NCBI GenBank assembly: GCA_029027825.1
Contig: CP093399.1
Location: 3,658,001 to 3,722,000, forward strand
Source: Rs1 sp029027825
GTDB taxonomy: Bacteria > Pseudomonadota > Gammaproteobacteria > Pseudomonadales > Balneatricaceae
Reading direction: 5' to 3'
DNA: 64,000 nt
Positions 31,101 through 40,800 of the stretch are shown here, one piece after another. Each line of letters begins with the position of its first letter. The stretch's first letter is position 1. The notes beneath the pieces are model-generated. The model searched no databases, was not told where the DNA came from, and was given only the letters and a program-made list of their open reading frames with translations. Position numbers and translations under genes: made by a program.

Positions 31101-34100
31101 CTATTCTTTTGCGGGCTCTAATCCACTGACCGATCAGAGCACATTGCAAAACAATGCGACAGCTTTCGGCTCACCATTAACGATAAATGGAAACATTGAT
31201 TTTATCGTTAGTGGCGATGCGGTAATTATCGCTGAAAACATTCTCTTAAGCGACTTAGATAGCCACTCGTTATCAACCGCTACGATTAGTCTACAAGCTG
31301 GATTTATAAGCACTGAAGACGCACTTCATTTTAGCGACACAAGCAATATAACCGGCAGCTATAATAGCAGCAGTGGAGTGCTGACATTAACCGGCAGTGA
31401 TACATTAGAGAACTACCAAAGTGCTTTGCGCAGCATCACCTACTCCAATAGCAATACTATTAACCCCAGCACTGTTGAGCGAGTGATCAGCTTGACAATA
31501 AACGACGGCATCGATGATTCGCTGGCAGTTAATACCTATATAAATATCGCCAACAACGTAGTGCCTCAACTTTTTATTGGTCAGACCAGCATGGTATTTG
31601 ACGGCGTTAATGACTATTTAGTAGTCCCTGATATTTCAGTCTATGACAGCAATGGTGATTTTTTAGGAATGTCTATCGCGGCTACTTTCACCATGGATGC
31701 TTTAACTAATTATAGTCGAATCACCGATTTTTCTGCAGGTGGAGGTAATAACTATAATATCTTCGCCGGTGCAGTGGGCAACACGACCACCTTAAGATAT
31801 AAAGTTCAGATAGGTAGCAATGCAGGCGATGTGATAGAGGTGGAAAATTTCTTTACCCTCGGCATCCAAACCAGCATCGTCATTAATCACGCCAGTGATG
31901 GGACTGTCACTATCTATAAAAACGGTGTTGCGATCGACCCCAGTACAGAGTCCGTCACTGTCAATGGCTTCGCGACAACAACGACACTAAACATCAACAA
32001 CCCCGATAACATTTTACTGACTGATAATTTAATCGGTAACGCGCACTGGGGGAATGGGTTGTTTAATGGCACCATTGATAATCTTGCAATGCTAACCAGA
32101 ATTTTAACCACAGCAGAGATCGACAACTTTGCCAACGGCGACTATTCAGCAATTAACCAAGATAGCACCACTCTTTTTAACTACGCTTTTGATGGTAGTG
32201 ATTCACTGACGGATCAAAGTATTAGCGAAAATCATGCGACAGCTTTCGGTACCCCGCTAATACTGGAGGATTCAGCCTCTTTCACTGTCGGTGGAACAGC
32301 TGTTGTTATCAGTGGTGACATTTTATTGGTTGATACTTTCAGCCATGATTTTATTTCAGCCACTATTAGTATTAGCGACAATTTTAACAGTGCGCAAGAT
32401 CTATTAGCCTTTGCAAATACTACTAATATAACGGGGAACTATGACACAAGCACAGGCATATTATCGTTAACAGGTAGTGCCTCTACTGATGAATATCAAG
32501 ACGCTCTGCGCAGTGTTACCTATACCAATATCAACAATATTAATCCCGACATTGCCTATCGCACTATCAACTGGCAAGTAAATGACGGCATCGATAACTC
32601 TCTACCTGTCACAACGACCGTGCAATTATTAGCTATGTCTTATGAGATAACATTAACTGCTAATCAGACAGGAAGCTCCATCAGTGGCTTTAGCGGATCA
32701 CTACAGGCAACCCTGACGGATAATTATGACTACCAACCACTAGATCCAATTTTATCATCTCCAAATTATAACTACCAGCCGACTGATGTTGGTTTTCACA
32801 GCGTTGAGGGACCCGGCGTCGACGCGATCTTAAATTACGACTTGAATACCCTCTATACACAAGGCTCTAATAATTCCTTTGTCATCGACCTATATGGTAG
32901 GGATCGCTTTAACACCACTGATGACAATTTTGACATTTTACTCTTTGACAATAACGGAGCATTATTAGGCAGTATAGAAAACCTGGCGCTGCCCGATACA
33001 AGCACCCCTCACTTAAGAGTGAATGTTAGTGATTTATTATCCTCTCCCTTAGTGAATGGCGATACTATTGGTGCGTTTAGAATAATCGCCCACGATTCAA
33101 CTACCAGCAACCCAAACAACTACTTTACTTTAATGGAGATTCGCGCCGCTGATATCATCAATATATCCAGTGAAGTCACTTTAACGGCAAATCTTAACGG
33201 CAGTTCCTTGGGTTCACAGGAAGCAACCTTGACGGATACTTTTGATTATCAGCCACTGAATCCAATTGCATCATTACCAGATCAGCTCTACCTGAGCTCC
33301 AGTAGTGGCTTCCATGGTGTCGAAAGCGATGGCGTCGACGTTATTTTAAACTATGATTTGAATACACCCTATACGCAATTTTCTAATGAAAACGCCTTTG
33401 TCATTGATCTCTATGGTAGGGATAATTATCACACCACCGATGACGATTTTGACATTTTAATCTTTGACCTCGATGGTGCACTCCTAGGCAGTATAGAACA
33501 TCTAGCACTGCCCGATACCGCAACATCCCACTTAAGAGTCAATGTCAGTGAATTATTATCGCCCGCCCTTGCGGACGGTAAAACCATTGCAGCCTTTAGG
33601 ATAATCGCCCACGACACAACAACCACTCATCCTAATAACTACTTCACTTTAATGGAAATACGCGCCGCTGAACTTAACTTAGTCACTCCGATTATTCTCG
33701 ACCTCGATGGAGACGGTATTGAAACCACCACCCTACAAGCAGGTGTTATTTTTGACATTGATGGTGACGGCCACAAAGAGCAAAGCGCCTGGGTAGGAGC
33801 CAATGACGCGCTGCTGGTGCGTGATATTAACGGTGACGGCCAAGTTAATGACGCCAGTGAACTGTTTGGCGGCGCAACCATCCTTGCCAACGGCAGTACC
33901 GCCAGCGATGGCTATGCGGCATTAGCCGATCTTGACAGTAATAATGACGATGTTATTAACGCCTTTGATACACTCTTTAACGAGCTGCAAATTTGGCAAG
34001 ATAAAAATAGCGATGCGGTTATTCAAGAAGGCGAACTCACCTACCTAAAAGATAGTAATGTTGCCCAACTTAACTTATTGGCAACTGATAGTAATGAATG

Positions 34101-34413
34101 GCAAAACAGTAATTTGATTGGCAAGCAATCCCTGTGGACAGATACCAGTGGGGACACGCATGATATGGCGGATGTATGGTTGGGCTACAGCGCGTTAGAT
34201 GAGGGGGCTTTAAATCAACTCAGCATAGATTTAAGTACTGACGCTAACAGTGAAGACCTACTGTTAGCGCAGGAAATAAGCCAGATCGAAGCAGTCATTG
34301 CCACGTCATTAATAAACGATAATTACACTATTCAAGAAACGATCGACACCACTGCCACAGTGATAGACAATAGCGATGATGAGGCACTACGCAGTGCCAG
34401 TATTGTGCTTTAA
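28195..34413 (+). CDS. Giant type I-secreted adhesin 1 (Ig/cadherin/LamG repeats)
   Basis: 2,072 residues, no Sec signal. Order: N-terminal BapA/LapA-like head (1-125, YADGTSITMQDYF, NCTGENPCRLVL); an Ig-like domain (about 166-262); a cadherin-like domain (264-397, YTEGDGAQIIDASL); three LamG-like lectin folds (FDGSNDYLTL and FDGVNDYLVV types) alternating with cadherin-like domains to about 1480; two copies of an unnamed 165-residue module (1484-1826); a calcium-binding EF-hand-like block (about 1832-2010, LDLDGDGIETT, RDINGDGQVND); and a tail ending SDDEALRSASIVL. I see no GGXGXD RTX nonapeptides. Probably a surface adhesin exported by the upstream system. The second and third LamG units are nearly identical at the DNA level. 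Confidence 0.9.
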   Translation: MLYISSGLNLLKVLPGQAFSISTDPNASYQIITAPNATTSALVASAARLENSLIVNYADGTSITMQDYFINCTGENPCRLVLDDQELDILLSLNIEEPIIDQLLRPIVEANIFMTNDSNYSKLLNQSIANNQLINTDFPAGSSSIDIANFNSPIEALGNLVDKGRSSLSIHIADNNLSAGEKTLITFTFNQPPIGFSVADINADNAIISNLTVTGDAKVYTATLTPTAHLLDATNIVTVSASYTDIFGNQGSQSFSANYVINTNYAPIMTGANDTLIYTEGDGAQIIDASLNLSDIDDSLIISASISISNGFNDAEDFLTFVDAGGITGSYDATTGVLDLSGNASINAYQSALQSVTYTNNNNLNPTAGDRTINWKINDGHSDSITATSTINVVPINSVPLLFSGQQQISFDGSNDYLTLPTILENQGLHDSSGNFLGMSIAASVTMDEFNHFDRIIDLSEGGANNDNIYISNKRATSTLRYEIHDGTSSYAVDVQNFFTLGENVDIVINHASDGTVTIYRNGIEIDPNVNTITINNSLAPDPIIIPTPANVTRSTNLIGKSHASGTTYFEGSMDNISLVARTLSEAEITTLASGDYSILNQDSATIFNYAFDGSDPLTDQSTLQNNATAFGSPLTINENVEFIISGGEVTIADNILLSDLDSHSLSTATISLQAGFVSTEDALHFSDTSNITGSYNSSSGVLTLTGSDTLENYQSALRSITYSNSNTINPSTVERVISLTINDGIDDSLAVNTYINIANNVVPQLFIGQTSMVFDGVNDYLVVPDISVYDSNGDFLGMSIAATFTMDALTNYSRITDFSAGGGNNYNIFAGAVGNTTTLRYKVQIGSNAGDVIEVENFFTLGIQTSIVINHASDGTVTIYKNGVAIAPSTEAVTVNGVATTTTLNINTPDNILLTDNYIGNAHWGNGLFNGTIDNLAMLTRILTTAEIDNFANGYYSEINQDSATLFNYSFAGSNPLTDQSTLQNNATAFGSPLTINGNIDFIVSGDAVIIAENILLSDLDSHSLSTATISLQAGFISTEDALHFSDTSNITGSYNSSSGVLTLTGSDTLENYQSALRSITYSNSNTINPSTVERVISLTINDGIDDSLAVNTYINIANNVVPQLFIGQTSMVFDGVNDYLVVPDISVYDSNGDFLGMSIAATFTMDALTNYSRITDFSAGGGNNYNIFAGAVGNTTTLRYKVQIGSNAGDVIEVENFFTLGIQTSIVINHASDGTVTIYKNGVAIDPSTESVTVNGFATTTTLNINNPDNILLTDNLIGNAHWGNGLFNGTIDNLAMLTRILTTAEIDNFANGDYSAINQDSTTLFNYAFDGSDSLTDQSISENHATAFGTPLILEDSASFTVGGTAVVISGDILLVDTFSHDFISATISISDNFNSAQDLLAFANTTNITGNYDTSTGILSLTGSASTDEYQDALRSVTYTNINNINPDIAYRTINWQVNDGIDNSLPVTTTVQLLAMSYEITLTANQTGSSISGFSGSLQATLTDNYDYQPLDPILSSPNYNYQPTDVGFHSVEGPGVDAILNYDLNTLYTQGSNNSFVIDLYGRDRFNTTDDNFDILLFDNNGALLGSIENLALPDTSTPHLRVNVSDLLSSPLVNGDTIGAFRIIAHDSTTSNPNNYFTLMEIRAADIINISSEVTLTANLNGSSLGSQEATLTDTFDYQPLNPIASLPDQLYLSSSSGFHGVESDGVDVILNYDLNTPYTQFSNENAFVIDLYGRDNYHTTDDDFDILIFDLDGALLGSIEHLALPDTATSHLRVNVSELLSPALADGKTIAAFRIIAHDTTTTHPNNYFTLMEIRAAELNLVTPIILDLDGDGIETTTLQAGVIFDIDGDGHKEQSAWVGANDALLVRDINGDGQVNDASELFGGATILANGSTASDGYAALADLDSNNDDVINAFDTLFNELQIWQDKNSDAVIQEGELTYLKDSNVAQLNLLATDSNEWQNSNLIGKQSLWTDTSGDTHDMADVWLGYSALDEGALNQLSIDLSTDANSEDLLLAQEISQIEAVIATSLINDNYTIQETIDTTATVIDNSDDEALRSASIVL
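30234..31956 (+). repeat. Near-identical 1,080-bp internal repeat in adhesin 1
   Basis: 30234-30876 and 31314-31956 (offset 1,080 bp, 360 codons) differ at only a few positions, while the flanking parts of the same units are about 85% alike. Each unit encodes a cadherin-like domain plus a LamG-like domain. Confidence 0.9.
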
Positions 34414-34816
34414 ATAATATGAGCATTTTAACAGTAATAGCAACTGCTCTGCTTGTGCTAACCCACTCTTCTTCATTTTTTCTAATACTCCCTAAATTGA
34501 CTGACCAAGCTGCACTGAGGATTAAATATTAGGCAGTCTTATGTAGACCAAATTTTTCATTAAACAACATATCTACTGCTTTTTTGGTAAATCCTGAATT
34601 TTCAACTATATTTAAGACAAACTAATGATAAAAATAACGAGATTATCTAAAAATTGAGAATCATTAATACTCGGCAGTCTCTAATGCACCACAACACTCA
34701 TATTTCACAGTCTTTAGTGCAACGTCACTCATTCACTAGCGTAGTCTCAGCTGCTGATTTTCTCTTAGTCAAAACCCATGATTTAAAGCGCGCCACTCCC
34801 TATACTGGATACAAAA
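34414..34816. other. Gap between the two adhesin genes
   Basis: 403 bp, AT-rich, with no gene I can support. A 60-codon plus-strand frame at 34654-34836 has no features. The gap is long enough to hold a separate promoter for adhesin 2, but no clear box pair is visible. Confidence 0.5.
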
Positions 34817-37800
34817 ATGTTATTAATAAGGGATAACCAGCAGGCAATAAAAATTTCTCCCGGTGAAACACTATCCATTGCTACCCAGCCCAATACCGCC
34901 TATCGCCTTGCCAATGACCCTAGGGCTGACATAGCATCAAAGGCAACTGAAGCTGCGCGCACTGGAGATAGTTTAGTGATCAGCTATGCGGATGGTACTC
35001 GTATTTTGATGGATGACTATTTTCTTAATTGCACCGCCGCTATTGGCTGCCGATTAGTACTAGAAAATCAAGATCTCGATGCACTGCTCAGCTTAAGTAC
35101 GGAAAAAAACAGCCTTAAAGACCTTCTACACCCGATCGCAGCAGAGAACGCCTTTATGTTGGATCCTAGGATCAACGATTCCCAGTCAATGCAGAACATT
35201 ATAGATAATAATCTACTGGCAGACACCTCAAAAAGTATTGCTGCCAATCGACTGATGTTGGGTTCAGTATTGAGCCCACAATACGATGAGAATAGTTATT
35301 CTCAGCCTAGTGAGCAGAATATCCCCTTTGATATCAGAGCTCCCAGTATAGAGATTAAAGTCTCTGAGCTACTATTGGGCAGAGCTAAGACCTGTGAAAT
35401 CACCTTCATACTCAGCGATAGTGTCGATAATTTCAATCTTTCTTACATTGACGTAATAGGTGGAACACTCACCAACCTCCAAGGATCGGACACTTTATTC
35501 TCTGCCACATTTACCCAATCTGGATCGCTAACACCCAGCATCAGTATTGCAGCCAATCGCTTTACGGACGCCGCAGGTAATGGTAATATCGGGGCGAACA
35601 GCCCTGATTTCAGTTTAGACTTAACCGCACCCTACGTAGTTATTCAAGCAACAGAACTTTTTCTAGCGAAAGATGCAAGCAGTGAAATCACCTTCACCCT
35701 CAGCGAAAGTCTCAATGATTTCAATCTTTCTTACATTGATGTAATAGGTGGAACACTCACTAATATCCAGGGAGCGAACACTTTATTCTCTGCCACATTT
35801 ACCCAATCTGGATCGCTAACACCCAGCATCAGTATTGCAGCCGATAACTTTACGGACGCCGCAGGTAATGGAAACACTCTCGCTACAAGTCCTGTTTTTA
35901 CTATAGACATTCAAGAGCCTACCTTAATTATTAGTGCTGTAGACAACCTTATTAGTTATCAGGAATCGACGACTATCACTTTCTTGTTTAGTGAAAGCGT
36001 CATACATTTTAGTGTCGGTGATATTACAGTCACTGGTGGTAGTCTCTCTTATTTCAGTGGTTCTAATGCGAGTTACACCGCTCTATTCACTCAATCCGGA
36101 ACCGACATCCCCAATATTTTAGTACCCGCCTTTTCAGTACAGGATATGGCCGGAACTGCACTGCTATCAACAACCCAATTGGCGTTCTCTCTAGATATAA
36201 CCCCCCCCTCACTATCCATTGACGCTAACAATAGTATCTTCTCTGCGGGAGGCAGCAGCACTATTACGTTCACCTTTAGCAAAGAGGTCGATGATTTCAA
36301 TCTCACTGACGTTCTCGTCAGCGGTGGTAATCTTAGTGATTTTCAGGGGTCTGGAAGCATATACACCGCCACTTTCATCCAGTTTGGCGATACCCTCCCC
36401 TCTATCGAGGTATCAGCTGGTGTTACCTACGACTTAGCAGGCAATGCGAATACGGCAAGTACTGGCCCACTCTTCAGTTTAGATTTCCAGGCACCTTCAC
36501 TGCTAATCTCTGCCTTAAAGACCGATCTTTTACCCAGCGAGTCGACGACGATCACCTTTAACTTCTCTGAGACAGTGATTGATTTTTTACTGGCTGACAT
36601 CTCCATTGTGGGTGCCTCCCTCAGCAATTTTAGTGGCTCGGGGAACATTTATTCAGCGACTTTGACCCGTAGCTCCGATCTATCTGTAGTGCCAAGTGTC
36701 TGGGTTGATCAAGACACTACTTTTGACAGCGCGGGAAATGGTAACACTCTCAGCACTAATCCCGCTTTTACGACAGATCTGATTATTCCATCGCTGCTCA
36801 TTAGCGCCAAGCAAACACTCATCAGTCACTTAGAATCCACACTGATTACTTTTACCTTTAGTGAAGTGGTCACAGGTTTTAGCTTGTCAGACATCAACGT
36901 AAGCGGGGGGGAGGTAAGTAACTTTTCCGGTAGCGATCACCTCTATAGCGCTACCTTTACCCAAGACGGTAGCAATACCCAGCCTGATGTTTGGGTGGCG
37001 AGCGGTGTAGCACAAGACCCCTCAGGAAATTTAAATACTGCCGGCACAGGCCCTGCCTTCTCGCTGGACATTAGCGCCCCCAGTTTAATCATTAGCGCAG
37101 CAGATAGTTTAATTAGCGCCGGTGAAGCCACCTTGATCAGCTTTGACTTCAGCGAGAGCGTCAGCGGTTTTAGTGTCGCGGATATTAATATTGCGGGGGG
37201 AGCTCTCAGCGCTTTGAGCGGTTCTCTCTCCCATTACACCGCGCTATTCACCCAATCCGGTACTGATATTCCCAGTATCAGTGTTAACGCAGGCGTGGTA
37301 CAAGACAGCTATGGAAACTTAAATGAGACAGCACAGAGCCCAATCTTTTCACTAGACATTAGCGCCCCCAGTTTAATCATTAGCGCAGCAGATAGTTTAA
37401 TTAGCGCCGGTGACGCCACCTTGATCAGCTTTGACTTTAGCGAAGCTATCACTGGTTTTAATGTCGCTGATGTCAACGTATTAGGAGGTACTCTGAGTGA
37501 TTTTAGCGGCTCCTTAGCCTCTTATTCGGCGATTTTCACGCAATCTGAAAATGTCACGCCTGACATCAGCGTTAATGCAGCGGTGCTCTTGGACATTGCA
37601 GGTAACGCTAACAGTGCAGCCGTTAGTCCAATGTTTAGCTTAGACACAATAGCCCCAAGCTTGAGTATTAACATTACCGATAACACTCTCAGTCCCGGCG
37701 AGACTACCGGCGTGACTTTTACATTTACCGAGCTACCCATCGACTTCACACTCGCTGACATCAGCACTGACAATGCTCTTATTAGTGGCTTGATCCTCAC

Positions 37801-40800
37801 TGATGATGCAAAGGTATACACGGCGATTTTAACACCTACCGCCAAGCTGCAAGATTTTTCTAATACGGTCACCGTTAGTGCTAACTATACTGATGCTGCA
37901 GGAAACACCGGCAGCTCAGCTACATCAGCCAATTACGTGATCGATAATAACTATGTGCCTATTATGACAGGCGCAGGTGACACGTTCATCTATACCGAAG
38001 GTGACGGCGCTCAAATAATCGATGCCAGTTTGAGTTTATCGGATGTTGATGACAGCCAATTAACAAGTGCCAGCATCTATATTGGTAGCGGTTTTAATAA
38101 TACTGAAGATTTACTTAGCTTTGCCAGTTTAGGCGGGATTACAGGAAGCTATAACGCTGCCACTGGCGTCTTGAGTTTAAGCGGAAACGCGAGCATAAGT
38201 GACTATCAAAGTGCTTTACAAAGCGTCACTTATACCAATACTAACATTGTAAATCTAAACCCAGATGCTGCGGATCGCACCATTCACTGGTTCATCAATG
38301 ATGACATTCACGACTCTATTATTATTACCTCTACTATCAACTTGCAGTCAGTTCCCCAAAGCAGTTTAGCCACTGGCACTTTTAACTACACTGAGACTAT
38401 TCAAGTACAAAGTAGTGAACCGGGCACCGCTTATTTAGTTCACACTAGTATCACCGTCAGCAACCTAAGTGATATTACCAGTGCCGCTGATAATCTATGG
38501 AACCAAACCACCATCAGTACCGCAGATACTGATACTGGAATGTTGGCGATCGGTTTAATGGATGGTAATTATCAATTATATACCATCAATAATATCGGAC
38601 ATTTATCCATTGCCTCTACCAACAGCATTACGTTAGACAGTAAGCCGACTGTCGATTCATTTACGACGACAGATACCACTCCTATCGTAACAGGCAGCGC
38701 CGATTTAACAGCAGGAGACACTCTTACAGTACAAGTTGGAAAAGTCATTTATAACGACGTGGCGGTCAGCGCCGGTGAATGGTCCATAGATACTGGCAGC
38801 GTAAATGCAGATGTCGGTGCTTTTGGTGTGATAGCCGGCACTCTTTATTTCTATGCGGCAGGCGACTCCTTTAATTCTTCGGTTAAAGCTGTTCAACAAA
38901 GTGTGGATTTACCTGAAGGCTTTACCAGTGGCGATAGTATTTGGCTAAAAATAGCGGATGGTTTGTTAAAGGGCGTTAAAGTGATAATCCTGGAAACTGA
39001 TACAGGTATAACCTTGCAACCCATAGCCGCCAAATATACGACCATCAGCGAACCCGATGACTCAGCTGCTTATATAGCCGCTGCAGAAGCGTTTGATTTC
39101 GATATTAATGGAAACACCTACCACCTAGCGCAAAACGCTGGAAACTCGGGGTATGGTGTTAGCAATGTTACCTATAACGCTAGTACACCCTCTATCTTTG
39201 TGACACCAGGCACCCAGACCGAACTTATTACAGCTATGCTTTCAGACCAGGATAATATTGGCACATACACAGAATCCATCACTTTCACCCTCTCTGGTGG
39301 ATTCATATCTAATAGTTTTACCCAAACGATAGTTATCCCCAGTGACTTTTCACTCGGTGATACTCTCTGGTTGAGAACATACGAGAACAACACACTCAAA
39401 GCGGTAAAAATAGAAATAACCAGAGCCTCAACTGGGTATAACGTTACTGTGTTAGATTCAAAATATGTCTCCTCCCCCGGCATTCACTTTGATCCAGATG
39501 ATATCTACAGTTACCCATACTTAGATGACGCTGCTGGTCAAAATGGCTTGAGCCAACAAGTAATAGCCACCAGTGCTAGTAGTGACGGCTACGGTATTAC
39601 CGATTTTAGCATTGGTAACCAAAGCCTCAGTGGTTTTCTCATACCCAATAACACAGTCACTGTGCCCTACCCGACACTGGAAGTAATTGCCACCATCACT
39701 GATGCAGCAAATAATACCTTCACAGATACCAGCAGTCATGAAATCACCATAAATGCCATAAACCAAGCGCCACTATTGTTTGGCGGGCAGCAAACCATCA
39801 CCTTTGACGAGGACGACAGCGCGATCGTAGTCCCTAATATTTCTGCTGATCAACTGTTCACCAGCGATGGTACTTTTCTAGGACTAACTACTGCCGTCAC
39901 ATTGACGATAGAGTCGTTTAATCACTATGGTAGAATATTTGAATTTACGAAAACAGGGTCGATATTTAATAGCATGATCCTTAGCAACTTCAAAACCACC
40001 AACCAATTACTCTATACTGTTTATAACAATGGTGTAGCGAACTGGATCAAAGTAGCGAATTTTTTTGAAGTGGGGGTATCGGTAAATATTGTCATTAATC
40101 ATGCGAGTGATGGCACTGTCACTATTTATAAAGATGGCATTGCTATCGACCCCAATGTCTATTCCGTTATCATCTTCAATGAAGGCAGCTTTCAGACGAC
40201 GCTCTCTTTGCAAAACCCAGATGCAGGCTCGTTCACCCAGAATTACATTGGAAATACACCCCAAAGTGTCAGGCCCTTAGACGCTACTATAAATAATATA
40301 GCGCTAGCCTCTGGTACATTATCGAGTGATACGATAATCGCTATTGCCGATGGCGATTACACTTTGCTAAACCAAAAGGCCTCTACTGTTTTCAACTATG
40401 GCTTTGACGGAAGTAATGCCCTGATCGATCAAAGTATTAATCAGCTTGATGCAACCCCCTCTTCCGGTACTATCACTTATACAACACAAAGTAGCTTTGC
40501 TGTCATCGGGTCTGCGACTATCATCAATGAAAACATGCTTGTCATCGATAACGGTGGTATCTATTTAACGTCCGCCACTATTTATATTGATGCAGGTTTT
40601 CTCCGTGATGAAGACCTCCTTTCTTTCACCGATACTCTTAATATAACAGGTGTTTACGATGCCGTTAACGGAATTCTGAACTTGACTGGCAGCGCATCAG
40701 CGGCACAATATCAAGAAGCTTTACGCAGCGTAGAATATACCAATATAAACTTCTCAACCCCCTCTACTGTCCAGCGCAGTATCAACTGGACAGTCAATGA

